DNA of 64,000 nucleotides from the NCBI RefSeq assembly GCF_015223105.1, contig NZ_JADFTZ010000001.1:558001-622000 (forward strand). Direction: 5' to 3'. Below, one piece after another: positions 55,619 through 64,000 of the stretch (positions within the stretch are counted from its first letter, which is position 1; each line of letters opens with the position of its first letter). The position numbers were made by a program, and so were the translations under genes. Source of the DNA: Flavobacterium proteolyticum (GTDB lineage: Bacteria > Bacteroidota > Bacteroidia > Flavobacteriales > Flavobacteriaceae). The notes beneath the pieces were generated by a model. That model worked only from the letters and a program-made list of their open reading frames with translations. It was not told the origin of the DNA and did no database searches.

Positions 55619-56944
55619 TTATAAAAGTTTATCTACCACTAATTGGTAAATATCTTTTCCGAAAGTTAAAGCCATTAGCGTCAATAAGATAATCATTCCG
55701 GCTGTTTGTACATAACCTGCAGCTTTGTCTGATAATTTCTTACCTGTTATCATTTCAACTATTGTAAATAATGCATGTCCACCATCTAATCCTGGAATTG
55801 GTAATAAGTTCATAAATGCCAACCCAATTGAGAATAAGGCCGTGAAATTCCATATGAATTCCCAGTTCCAAGTGTCTGGTAAACGACGTGCAATTCCAAT
55901 TGGGCTTTGAACGTGTTTGTAGGCTTCTGTTTTTGGGCGTAAAATTAATTTAAACTGTTTTACATTATAAACTAACAGCGACCATGATTCTTTTACCGCT
56001 GCAGGAACCGCTTGACCGAAAGACAACTTATTATTTACTTCGTAATCTAATTTATCTAAAGCTTTGTTGATGAAACCTAATTTTCCTTCTTTATCAACCT
56101 TAGCTTTCAATTCGACCATTTGAGTTCCTCTCAAAACTGATAAAGAGATGCTGTCATTTTTATGTTTTGAAATTCGTTCTTTAAACTCATCATAATAAGT
56201 AAAAGCACTTCCGTTTAAAGCTTTGATTTTATCTCCTTTTTTTAAACCTGCTATATCTGCTGCCGATTTTGGAACAACCGAATCTACTACGGTATTTGAA
56301 AAACGAGGCCCAACAAATTCTTTCCCTTCTTTGCTGATGATTTCACCTTTCATTTCGTCAGTTAAAATCACATCAACTTTTTGACCATTACGTTCTACCT
56401 CAACTTTATCGCCAAGTAAAACGTCTAATGTCATACGATTAAAACTTGGCTGAAATTGCCCGTCAACAGCTAAAATCTTGTCTCCATTTCTAAAACCTGC
56501 TTTCTGACCTACTTCGCCAAAAGCTAATCCGTTTTCTTGAATTTTTTCAGTAGCAATGAATTTCTGTCCAACAGTTGCATACATAATAGTAAAAATCAAC
56601 CATGCTAAAATTACATTCACAATAATTCCACCTAACATAATAATCAAACGTTGCCAAGCTGGTTTTGAACGGAATTCCCAAGGTTGTGGTTCCTGATTCA
56701 TTTGTTCTGTATCCATACTTTCATCAATCATTCCTGAAAGTTTTACATAACCTCCTAATGGCAACCATCCAATTCCCCATTCTGTTTCTCCAATTTTCTT
56801 TTTCAATAAAGAAAAACCAGCGTCCATAAATAAGTAGAATTTCTCAACTCGTACTTTGAACATTTTAGCCGTTATATAGTGGCCAAATTCGTGAAGAATT
56901 ACTAAAACTGATAATATGAATAATATTTGTGCTACTTGAATCAT
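55619..56944 (-). CDS. rseP: site-2 zinc metalloprotease RseP
   Basis: A 441-residue inner-membrane protease. The zinc motif HEFGH (His18, His22) lies in the first helix and the third ligand region NLLPIPGLDGGH in the penultimate helix. Two PDZ-like segments lie between them (VGQKAGFRNGDKILAVDGQF; AADIAGLKKGDKIKALNGSA). It cleaves anti-sigma factors and clears signal-peptide remnants. Its promoter lies in the terminator hairpin of the upstream aminopeptidase gene. Confidence 0.95.
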   Translation of the reverse strand: MIQVAQILFILSVLVILHEFGHYITAKMFKVRVEKFYLFMDAGFSLLKKKIGETEWGIGWLPLGGYVKLSGMIDESMDTEQMNQEPQPWEFRSKPAWQRLIIMLGGIIVNVILAWLIFTIMYATVGQKFIATEKIQENGLAFGEVGQKAGFRNGDKILAVDGQFQPSFNRMTLDVLLGDKVEVERNGQKVDVILTDEMKGEIISKEGKEFVGPRFSNTVVDSVVPKSAADIAGLKKGDKIKALNGSAFTYYDEFKERISKHKNDSISLSVLRGTQMVELKAKVDKEGKLGFINKALDKLDYEVNNKLSFGQAVPAAVKESWSLLVYNVKQFKLILRPKTEAYKHVQSPIGIARRLPDTWNWEFIWNFTALFSIGLAFMNLLPIPGLDGGHALFTIVEMITGKKLSDKAAGYVQTAGMIILLTLMALTFGKDIYQLVVDKLL

Positions 56945-56966
56945 TTTTATGCATTTATTTAAACGA

Positions 56967-56999
56967 CAAAAGTAAGGTTTTCACCTTACTTTTCATCAA
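56967..56999 (-). promoter_or_regulatory. promoter of rseP
   Basis: On the minus strand TTG (56997-56999), 22 bases, then TACTTTTG (56967-56974). The -7 box forms most of one arm of the terminator hairpin at 56968-56993. Confidence 0.65.
56968..56993 (-). terminator. terminator of the M1 aminopeptidase gene, overlapping the rseP promoter
   Basis: An 11-bp perfect stem AAAAGTAAGGT / ACCTTACTTTT with a 4-base loop, 21 bases past the aminopeptidase stop codon. Confidence 0.75.
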
Positions 57000-57014
57000 T
57001 ATTTTATTTTGGAA

Positions 57015-58943
57015 CTATTTTTTTATAAAATTTTTATGAATTGCACCTTCCGAAGTCGTGATTTTCATAACATGCATACCCGAACTTAAATTGTCAATTC
57101 TGAAATCTGTTGTTTGATGTGTTGCCAATAATTGTCCTAAAGTATTATAAATTTCTACTTTTTCTAATTGTGTTGTGGTCGGCATCATAATATGCAATTC
57201 GTCATTTGCAGGATTTGGGTAAACCGAAATTGTTTGTTCTAATTCGAATGATTCATTTGATAATGTTACCACATTATTTTTAGAAATAATATGCTTGTTA
57301 GGGTCAAATGTTACTCCAGCCACAACAAACGGAACTGGCACTACAAATTCTTGATTATTAACGGTGTTGTTTACAACCACATCATGATTTACACCTCCAG
57401 CACTTGTTAGTCGAATTTCTAAAGGCATTTCAAAAAAAGAAACTGACGCATGCGACTGTGTTTGACTTACTGTAATTTTTGCCTGACCAGCACCCCAATT
57501 TTGAGCCGTAATGGTATATGTAGGATAGCCTTGCATGTAAAGCCAATCGTTAAAGAATTCTGAAAGACTACTTCCATGAACTGCTTCTAAATGTCCTTTT
57601 AAATTATTTGTAAATGCATATCCATAAGCTAAATTTGAATCAGACAAATAATTACGTAAAGCTTGGAAAAAATTTGCATCCCCCATTACCCATCTTAGCA
57701 TGTGAGTTACCATAGAACCTTTATTGTAAGACAATCTACTACTAAAAATACGATTTACATCAAGTGCTTCAGCATCTGTTAAATAAACTGCACCAGATGT
57801 TGAAGATGTAATACTAGAAATCTTACCACTTTTCCAAGAAACAAAACTAGCAGCACCATCTAATTCTTCAACCATAATTCCTGCTGTGTATTCTGTTAGC
57901 CCTTCGTTTAACCAAATATCTTTCCAAGAACCACAAGTAATTTTATCACCAAACCACTGATGACCCAATTCATGAGCGATTAAACTTCTACTCCAACCTC
58001 CCATTGAAGAAATTGTTGCATGTTCCATTCCACCACCCCAACCAAATTGCACATGACCATATTGTTCATTTCTGTATGGATAAGGGCCAAATTTGGCCTC
58101 AAATACATTCATAATAGGAGCAGTAACATCAATTGCCGTTCTTGTTGCAGCTGTATTACTTTCAGGGTACAAATAATTGTTAATTGGGAAAAATGGGCTC
58201 TCAGCTGTTCCTAAACCTGCTTGAATATTATAGGTTGTGTAATTAGTTACATTTAACGAAATCAAATAAGCAGGTATTGGATAATTGTGTCTAAAATGTC
58301 GCGTTGTATTTCCTCCTGAAGTAACTGTACTTTGTAACAATCCATTAGAAACTCCAATATAAGTATCAGGGCAAGTAATATACATGTCAAAGCTTCCGAT
58401 TTTATCATTCAAATCCTGCTTACAAGGCCACCAATCTCTAGCTCCAAATGGCTCAGAAAGTGTATAAATTACAGGCGTTCCACTATGCGTACTTCTTGTA
58501 AAAGCTCCTTCTGCTTGCGGAGGTGAACCTGCATAAGTAATTTCAACTGTTGCACTATTTCCTGTTGTTAATGTTGAAGGCAAATTAATATTAAGCTCAT
58601 AGTTACTTTGATTAAAAGTAAGACTAGTACTATTCATTGTTACCGAACTCACTACTAATGCCGTTGCCATATCAAAAGTTACAACATTCATATTTGACAA
58701 GGCTGTAAAAGTAGTTTTTACCACACCATTAATGTAAGGTGTTGTATTATTTGGATTTACTGTAAATCGAAATTCATGATAGGTAACATCATAATTCAGA
58801 GTATTGGGATTAATTCTGAGATTTTGAACCGAAGAAGCCGATTTCATTTCCGCCTCTACCATTCTATCAAATTCAGCGTTATCTGTTTGGGCAAAACTGA
58901 TAATACTAAAAAAGAACAATAAACTTAAAGTAATTTTTTTCAT
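57015..58943 (-). CDS. secreted M1 family metallo-aminopeptidase with T9SS sorting domain
   Basis: A 642-residue zinc peptidase: signal peptide (MKKITLSLLFFFSIISFAQ), N-terminal beta domain, the exopeptidase motif as GGMEH (304-308) in place of the usual GAMEN, zinc motif HELGH at 324-328 with the third ligand Glu347 (LNEGLTEY), then a C-terminal T9SS sorting domain (ISVYPNPANDELHIMMP...). It lacks the ERAP-type helical domain of long M1 enzymes. It probably removes N-terminal residues from peptides outside the cell. Confidence 0.93.
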   Translation of the reverse strand: MKKITLSLLFFFSIISFAQTDNAEFDRMVEAEMKSASSVQNLRINPNTLNYDVTYHEFRFTVNPNNTTPYINGVVKTTFTALSNMNVVTFDMATALVVSSVTMNSTSLTFNQSNYELNINLPSTLTTGNSATVEITYAGSPPQAEGAFTRSTHSGTPVIYTLSEPFGARDWWPCKQDLNDKIGSFDMYITCPDTYIGVSNGLLQSTVTSGGNTTRHFRHNYPIPAYLISLNVTNYTTYNIQAGLGTAESPFFPINNYLYPESNTAATRTAIDVTAPIMNVFEAKFGPYPYRNEQYGHVQFGWGGGMEHATISSMGGWSRSLIAHELGHQWFGDKITCGSWKDIWLNEGLTEYTAGIMVEELDGAASFVSWKSGKISSITSSTSGAVYLTDAEALDVNRIFSSRLSYNKGSMVTHMLRWVMGDANFFQALRNYLSDSNLAYGYAFTNNLKGHLEAVHGSSLSEFFNDWLYMQGYPTYTITAQNWGAGQAKITVSQTQSHASVSFFEMPLEIRLTSAGGVNHDVVVNNTVNNQEFVVPVPFVVAGVTFDPNKHIISKNNVVTLSNESFELEQTISVYPNPANDELHIMMPTTTQLEKVEIYNTLGQLLATHQTTDFRIDNLSSGMHVMKITTSEGAIHKNFIKK

Positions 58944-59156
58944 TTTTATGTAGGTTATTAAATTGGGGGCTAATATCTATACTAACTAAATTTCGTATTC
59001 TTTTATAAATTTGATTTAAAATTATGAAATTATACAAAAATTAAGCGAATATACAATAATATCTTTATTTTAAACTTAGTTTCCATGAGAATTTACTCAA
59101 TTCATAAAAACACTCCAGCGGTTATATTTTTTATACATTATCTAAATTCAATTCAT

Positions 59157-59164
59157 TAAATTTG
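59157..59164 (+). promoter_or_regulatory. -7 box of serS
   Basis: TAAATTTG matches TAnnTTTG, 22 bases before the serS ATG. No -33 TTG is seen. The rest of the 243-base gap (58944-59186) is AT-rich with nothing else recognised. Confidence 0.5.
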
Positions 59165-59186
59165 CATCTTTAAAATCCTATATATT

Positions 59187-60458
59187 ATGTTACAGATAGC
59201 GTACATTAGAGAAAACAAAGACGAAGTAGTAAAACGATTAGCTAAGAAAAACTTAGATGCTAAAAATGCGATTGAAGAAGTCATCGCATTAGACGAAAAA
59301 AGAAGAGCAACTCAAGCAGAATTAGATACTATCAAATCCGAGTCAAATAAGCTATCCAAAGATATTGGTGATTTAATGAAAAGTGGCGAAAAAGCAAAAG
59401 CTGAAATCTTAAAAGAAAAATCAGTTCAACTTCGTGAAAAAGACAAAGAATTGACCGAAGTATTGAATACACATGCCGCTAAATTACAAGAAGAATTATA
59501 CAAATTACCTAATTTACCAGCTGACATCGTTCCAGAAGGGAAAACACCTGAAGAAAACTTAAACGTGTATCAAGAAGGTGAAATCCCAAAATTACACGAA
59601 GGCGCTTTGCCTCACTGGGAATTAGCGAAAAAATACGATTTAATTGATTTCGAATTAGGAGTTAAAATCACAGGAGCAGGTTTTCCAGTTTACAAAGGGA
59701 AATGTGCTAAATTACAACGTGCTTTAATCACTTATTTCTTAGACAAAAATACCGATGCTGGTTACTTAGAATACCAAGTTCCTCATATGGTTAACGAAGC
59801 TTCTGGTTTTGGAACTGGTCAATTACCAGATAAAGAAGGTCAAATGTACCATGTAGGTGTTGACGATTTGTATTTAATCCCAACAGCTGAAGTTCCAGTA
59901 ACGAATATCTTTAGAGATGTATTGTTAAACGAAAATGATTTACCAGTTCTTTGCACAGGATACACGCCATGTTTCCGTCGTGAAGCGGGTTCGTATGGTG
60001 CTCACGTTCGTGGACTAAATCGTTTACACCAATTTGACAAAGTTGAAATCGTTCGTATTGAACACCCTGACAAATCTTACGAAGCTTTAGATGGCATGGT
60101 AGAACACGTAAAAGGAATTTTACAAGAACTAAAATTACCATATAGAATTCTAAGATTATGTGGTGGTGATATGAGTTTTGCTTCTGCTTTAACGTATGAT
60201 TTTGAAGTGTATTCAACAGCACAAGAGCGTTGGTTAGAAATTAGTTCGGTTTCTAATTTTGAAACTTTCCAAGCAAATCGTTTAAAATTACGTTTCAAAG
60301 ACAAAGAAGGTAAAAACCAATTGGCACACACGTTGAACGGAAGTTCATTAGCGTTACCAAGAGTATTAGCTGGAATTTTAGAGAACTACCAAACACCAGA
60401 AGGTATCGTAGTTCCTGAAGTTTTAAGAAAATATACTGGATTTGACATCATTAACTAA
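59187..60458 (+). CDS. serS: seryl-tRNA synthetase
   Basis: Class II synthetase charging tRNA-Ser and tRNA-Sec where present. The 423 residues start with the long antiparallel coiled-coil arm that grips the serine tRNA variable arm (AKKNLDAKNAIEEVIALDEK to LREKDKELTEVLNTHAAKL), followed by motif 2 (CFRREAGSYG) and motif 3 (NGSSLALPRVLAGILENYQ). The cognate tRNA-Ser(GGA) is in the window at 245-332. Confidence 0.97.
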   Translation: MLQIAYIRENKDEVVKRLAKKNLDAKNAIEEVIALDEKRRATQAELDTIKSESNKLSKDIGDLMKSGEKAKAEILKEKSVQLREKDKELTEVLNTHAAKLQEELYKLPNLPADIVPEGKTPEENLNVYQEGEIPKLHEGALPHWELAKKYDLIDFELGVKITGAGFPVYKGKCAKLQRALITYFLDKNTDAGYLEYQVPHMVNEASGFGTGQLPDKEGQMYHVGVDDLYLIPTAEVPVTNIFRDVLLNENDLPVLCTGYTPCFRREAGSYGAHVRGLNRLHQFDKVEIVRIEHPDKSYEALDGMVEHVKGILQELKLPYRILRLCGGDMSFASALTYDFEVYSTAQERWLEISSVSNFETFQANRLKLRFKDKEGKNQLAHTLNGSSLALPRVLAGILENYQTPEGIVVPEVLRKYTGFDIIN

Positions 60459-60473
60459 ACGTTAATCTTTATA

Positions 60474-60523
60474 AAATAATGTACTAATTTGACGCTAAAA
60501 AGTGTTACTTTAGTACATTATTT
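60474..60523. repeat. perfect 14-bp inverted repeat upstream of the TPR gene
   Basis: AAATAATGTACTAA (60474-60487) and TTAGTACATTATTT (60510-60523) are exact inverse copies around a 22-base spacer, 9 bases before the next ATG. The long loop and lack of a GC-rich stem argue against a terminator; an operator or RNA structure is possible. Confidence 0.7.
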
Positions 60524-60532
60524 GTTTTATTT

Positions 60533-62308
60533 ATGTTGCAAAAAATAGCTTTTTTCATTTTGTTTTTGTCCTCGTTTTGGGTTTCGGCACAGAATGAGCA
60601 ATTGGCATTTAATTATATTGATGCTGGAGAATACGAAAAAGCTGCAACCATTCTTGAGGAAGTTTACACAAAAAACAAACATTTATATTTGGACAAACTT
60701 TTGTATTGTTACCAACAGTTACAACAATATGATAAAGCGTTAAAATTTATAAATGAATTAAAGCCTAAAAACAACAACCCTACTCTTTTAGTAGAAGAAG
60801 GCTATGTTTATCAACTACAAAAAAGACAGTCTGAAGCCGATAAAAAATATCAAGAAGCCCTTAATGAAATTGATAAAAATGCCAATTTTGCATACAATTT
60901 AGGAAGTGTTTTCGAAAGAAAAGTATTATTAGAATGGGCATTAAAAGCCTATGAAAAAGGTCAAAAATTAAACCCAAATCTAAATTTCGATTACCAAATC
61001 GCCATGATTCAAGGGCAATTAGGTAATTTGGAATTGATGCTAAATAAATTATTAGATTATGGTTTCAACACTCCTGACGGAACTCCAATGGTTCAAAATC
61101 AGTTGACTCGTTTTTTAATGGATGATACCGATGGTTCTTTTGCTGCGACTATTCGAAAAAACTTATTGCTAAGAACTCAAAAGTCGCAGGATGTATATTG
61201 GAACCAATTTTTGAGTTGGTTTTTTGTACAACAAAAAGAATACGGAAAAGCGTTTGTTCAAGAGAAAGCAGTTTATAAGAGAAATCCTGAAACCATTTAT
61301 AATATAATAATTTTAGGAAAATTAGCTATCGAAGAAAATCAGCACGAAGATGCTAAAACTATTTTTCAATTTATCTTAGATAATTCAACCGACCCGCAAC
61401 TTCATCTTGAAGCTTATGATTTTCTTTTATCTTCTCGTATAGAAAATGCTCTTCCTAATGAATATCAAGAAATATATAATAGTTTGAATAACGTTTTAGG
61501 AAAGTATCATCAAAATCCTTATCTAACAAAAATTGTTTTACTAACTGCTAGATTTGAAGCATTTTATTTAAATAATTCTGAAGCTGCAAAAAAAAGGCTT
61601 AATGATTATTTAAACAATACTTTAAACATCAGAGAACAATCAAAAGTTAAAATGGAATTGGCCGACATTATGGTGTATGATGAAAAATTCAATCAAGCCA
61701 TTTTGTATTATGCGCAAGTAGAAGACAATTTGAAAAACGATGTTTTAGCTCATGAAGCCAGTCTAAAATTAGCAAAAGCCAACTTCTATAAAAAAGATTT
61801 CGATTGGACATTGCAACAAGTGAAAGTCTTGAAACAATCGCCAAGTTTATTAATTGCAAATGATGCAATTGAAATGTTTTTGCTAATCCAAGACAATTCT
61901 GCCGAAGACAGTTTACGAGTTGCACTTCAAGCCTATTCAACAGCCGATTTAAAATCGTATCAGAATAAAAAAGAAGAAGCGCTTCAACTCTTTTTAGCCA
62001 TTTTACAAAAACACAAAGGCGAAAGCATAGAAGAAGGAACCTTATTCAAGGTCGGGAAAATTTACGAAGAAAAAGACGATTTCAACAAAGCTTTGACATA
62101 TTATCAGAACATATTGGACAATCACAAAGACGGAATTTATAAGGATGAAGCTTTATTCTTTTCGGCAGAGATTTATAGAAAACATCTTTTAGACAACGAA
62201 AAAGCAAAAGCATTATACGAAAAAGTAGTTTTAGAACATCCCGATAGTCTGTATTACACCGAAAGCAGAAAGCAATACAGAATGTTGCGTGGTGATTCAA
62301 CGATTTAA
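60533..62308 (+). CDS. exported TPR-repeat protein
   Basis: A 591-residue periplasmic or envelope protein: signal peptide MLQKIAFFILFLSSFWVSAQ, then helical repeats of TPR type along the whole length (YIDAGEYEKAATILEEVY; LDKLLYCYQQLQQYDKALKF; GKIYEEKDDFNKALTYYQNI; SAEIYRKHLLDNEKAKALYE). No catalytic domain. TPR arrays serve as scaffolds for protein complexes; the partner is unknown. Gene starts 75 bases after serS with the perfect palindrome in between. Confidence 0.85.
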   Translation: MLQKIAFFILFLSSFWVSAQNEQLAFNYIDAGEYEKAATILEEVYTKNKHLYLDKLLYCYQQLQQYDKALKFINELKPKNNNPTLLVEEGYVYQLQKRQSEADKKYQEALNEIDKNANFAYNLGSVFERKVLLEWALKAYEKGQKLNPNLNFDYQIAMIQGQLGNLELMLNKLLDYGFNTPDGTPMVQNQLTRFLMDDTDGSFAATIRKNLLLRTQKSQDVYWNQFLSWFFVQQKEYGKAFVQEKAVYKRNPETIYNIIILGKLAIEENQHEDAKTIFQFILDNSTDPQLHLEAYDFLLSSRIENALPNEYQEIYNSLNNVLGKYHQNPYLTKIVLLTARFEAFYLNNSEAAKKRLNDYLNNTLNIREQSKVKMELADIMVYDEKFNQAILYYAQVEDNLKNDVLAHEASLKLAKANFYKKDFDWTLQQVKVLKQSPSLLIANDAIEMFLLIQDNSAEDSLRVALQAYSTADLKSYQNKKEEALQLFLAILQKHKGESIEEGTLFKVGKIYEEKDDFNKALTYYQNILDNHKDGIYKDEALFFSAEIYRKHLLDNEKAKALYEKVVLEHPDSLYYTESRKQYRMLRGDSTI

Positions 62309-62435
62309 GATTAACCACAAAGTACTTAAAGAAAGCAAAAGGTACACGAAGATTTTTTTAATTATTCCAATTTTTTTAAATCTGTGTTCCAAAATTGATT
62401 TTTGAAATTGTACTTGAACTTGAAATTTATTAAAA

Positions 62436-62762
62436 ATGATTATATACAACGTAACCATAAACGTAGACGAAAGCATTCATTCCGCTTGGTTAAAATGGAT
62501 GCAAAACAAACATATTAACGATGTTTTAGCAACCGGTTTATTTACCAATGCTAAAATGGTAAAGGTTTTAGTGGAAGAAGAAATGGGAGGCACCACCTAT
62601 GCCGTTCAATATTTTACCGATTCTAGAGCGAAATTAGAAGACTATTACAAAAATCATGCGCCAAGATTACGCCAAGAAGGTTTACAACTTTTTGCGGACA
62701 AAATGTTAGCTTTTAGAACGGAGTTAGAAGTAATGGAAGAATTCTACGGAGAAACGAATTAA
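62436..62762 (+). CDS. DUF4286 family protein
   Basis: A 108-residue cytoplasmic protein matching the DUF4286 family of Bacteroidetes (MIIYNVTINVDESIHSAWLK; YAVQYFTDSRAKLEDYYKNH). The fold resembles small ferredoxin-like (dimeric alpha/beta barrel) domains. No function is known. It opens a run with the small membrane protein, rsmA and mgtE at gaps of 9, -1 and -11 bases. Confidence 0.8.
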   Translation: MIIYNVTINVDESIHSAWLKWMQNKHINDVLATGLFTNAKMVKVLVEEEMGGTTYAVQYFTDSRAKLEDYYKNHAPRLRQEGLQLFADKMLAFRTELEVMEEFYGETN

Positions 62763-62771
62763 TTTGTTTAG

Positions 62772-63083
62772 ATGAAAAAAGAACTATCAACATCAGAGAT
62801 AATAATTAAAGGACATCTTTGGGTAAACCTTCCAATTACAATTTTGATAATTTCTGGATTCTACATAATCCATGAATATCTTAAACAAAGTTTCAATATA
62901 GCATTAATTGGAGGAATTGTAATTGGTTGGACATATTGGAGTTTTTCAGTAAAACGTTGGATAAAATGGGCATTAACAAATAATGTTGATTCAGAAAAAT
63001 TATACAAAATTGGAATAAGAAATCTTCTGATTTGGTCTAGAAACGATATAAAACAAGTAGCTGATAAGCTAAATAAAGAATAA
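62772..63083 (+). CDS. small two-helix membrane protein
   Basis: A 103-residue protein with two transmembrane helices ([34 protein letters not shown]) and a charged C-terminal half. No family assigned. Its stop shares one base with the rsmA start (TAATG), so translation is coupled. Confidence 0.65.
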   Translation: MKKELSTSEIIIKGHLWVNLPITILIISGFYIIHEYLKQSFNIALIGGIVIGWTYWSFSVKRWIKWALTNNVDSEKLYKIGIRNLLIWSRNDIKQVADKLNKE

Positions 63084-63862
63084 TGGAAAAAGTAACCGCA
63101 AAAAAACACTTAGGACAACATTTCCTAAAAGACGAAAGCATCGCAAAGGATATTGCCGACACACTTTCGCTAGAAGGCTATTCTAAAATTTTGGAAATTG
63201 GTCCAGGAATGGGTGTTTTAACCAAATATTTATTGGACAAACCAACCGAAACCTATGTAATTGAAATCGATAAAGAATCGGTGGAATATTTGGGCGTTCA
63301 TTATCCTAAATTAGAAAATCATATCATTTCGAAAGATTTTTTAAAATACAATTTAAACGAAGTTTTCAATGGTGAACCTTTTGCTATTATTGGAAATTTC
63401 CCGTACAATATTTCAACTCAAATTGTCTTCAAAACGTTAGAAATGCGTGATCAAATCCCAGAATTTGCTGGAATGTTTCAAAAAGAAGTAGCCGAAAGAA
63501 TTTGCGAGAAAAAAGGTAGCAAAACCTACGGAATTCTATCAGTCTTAGCCCAAGCATTTTATGAAGCAGAATATTTATTTACAGTTCCGCCAGATGTTTT
63601 CAATCCGCCACCAAAAGTAGATTCTGGTGTAATGCGATTAAGAAGAAAAGCAGATTATTCGTTACCATGTGATGAAAAATTATTCTTCCGAGTAGTAAAA
63701 ACTGCTTTTCAACAACGAAGAAAAACATTGCGAAATAGCTTAAAAACATTCAATTTTTCTGATAATTTAAAAGAAGATAGTATCTTTGACCTGCGTCCGG
63801 AGCAACTTTCGGTAGAACAATTTATTGAAATCACCCAAAAAATAGCAGCCGATGGAGTTTAA
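63083..63862 (+). CDS. rsmA: 16S rRNA dimethyladenosine transferase
   Basis: Methylates two adenines near the 3' end of 16S rRNA during small-subunit assembly. The 259 residues show the KsgA start [16 protein letters not shown], the SAM-binding [12 protein letters not shown], the acidic ligand IEIDKE, and motif IV NFPYNIS. It overlaps mgtE by 11 bases. Confidence 0.96.
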   Translation: MEKVTAKKHLGQHFLKDESIAKDIADTLSLEGYSKILEIGPGMGVLTKYLLDKPTETYVIEIDKESVEYLGVHYPKLENHIISKDFLKYNLNEVFNGEPFAIIGNFPYNISTQIVFKTLEMRDQIPEFAGMFQKEVAERICEKKGSKTYGILSVLAQAFYEAEYLFTVPPDVFNPPPKVDSGVMRLRRKADYSLPCDEKLFFRVVKTAFQQRRKTLRNSLKTFNFSDNLKEDSIFDLRPEQLSVEQFIEITQKIAADGV

Positions 63863-64000
63863 AATCAGCAGAGAGTTTCTAACTGAAATAGAACAACTTA
63901 TAAGTGAAAACAAGTCGCAAGAATTACTTTTGCTTCTTGAAGATATTCACTTTGCTGATATTGCCGAAATCATGGAAGAACTCGATGATTATGGCGCTTC
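63852..64000 (+). CDS. mgtE: magnesium transporter MgtE, N-terminus (partial)
   Basis: The first 49 codons are visible before the window ends. The sequence ([36 protein letters not shown]) fits the superhelical N domain of MgtE magnesium channels, especially the [10 protein letters not shown] block. The CBS and membrane domains are beyond the right edge. The start lies inside rsmA, overlapping by 11 bases, so the two are translationally coupled. Confidence 0.82.
   Translation, partial: MEFKISREFLTEIEQLISENKSQELLLLLEDIHFADIAEIMEELDDYGA

Noticed and set aside
62309..62435. Degenerate ACAAAG-type repeats between the TPR and DUF4286 genes
   Set aside because: A stretch like CCACAAAGTACTTAAAGAAAG recalls short repeats seen in Bacteroidetes, but the similarity is too weak to call.

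Overview
The window is AT-rich chromosomal DNA from a member of the Bacteroidetes, most likely Flavobacterium or a close relative. Supporting signs are: promoters of the Bacteroidetes type (TTG, about 19-21 bases, then TAnnTTTG) in front of many genes; three secreted proteins ending in type IX secretion (T9SS) sorting domains; lipoproteins with the flavobacterial N-terminal pattern; a DUF4270 protein; a GALE-like short-chain L-threonine dehydrogenase; and an atpD-atpC pair separated from the other ATP synthase genes. All genes look intact except the two cut by the window edges. No transposase, prophage or CRISPR array is visible.

Layout. 1-5.1 kb: the edge of a probable ExbB-type gene, tRNA-Ser, asparaginase, an acyltransferase, a TatD nuclease, a retropepsin-like protease and a TetA-like MFS pump. 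5.2-10.7 kb: secreted proteins, including a T9SS fibronectin-type-III repeat protein preceded by a membrane-anchored AraC-type regulator. 10.8-16.9 kb: 2-oxoglutarate dehydrogenase E1 and E2 (sucA, sucB), a small outer-membrane barrel candidate and a polyprenyl synthase. 17-23.2 kb: a TetR-TolC-adaptor-RND efflux operon with a likely palindromic operator at its promoter. 23.3-30.7 kb: a MORN-type protein, a TlpA-like thioredoxin, aspS, a cold-shock protein, and a TonB-dependent receptor divergent from a MocR regulator. 30.8-37.1 kb: atpC-atpD, then a glycogen-synthase-like protein, DUF4270 lipoprotein and glmS in one operon. 37.2-42 kb: panC-panD, a membrane flippase-like protein, a hydrolase-like secreted protein and radA.

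42-44 kb is the only region that looks accessory: small unknown genes plus a nested inverted-repeat element of REP or MITE type. 44-54.6 kb: mfd, a T9SS protein, threonine dehydrogenase, a truncated-globin-like lipoprotein with a membrane partner, a SnoaL-like lipoprotein and an aldehyde dehydrogenase. 54.7-59 kb: a 2-oxoglutarate/iron oxygenase, two identical tRNA-Asn genes, rseP and a T9SS M1 aminopeptidase. 59.1-64 kb: serS, a TPR protein, a DUF4286 protein, rsmA and the start of mgtE.

No clearly new multi-gene defence or biosynthetic system is present. The best leads are small: the palindromic element at 43.3-43.5 kb, the candidate TetR and MocR operators, a lipoprotein truncated globin paired with an HMA-fold-like membrane protein, two enzyme-fold proteins that have lost key catalytic motifs, promoters built into terminator hairpins, and two likely leaderless genes. 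Functional names rest on motif recognition and family knowledge; no database search was run.
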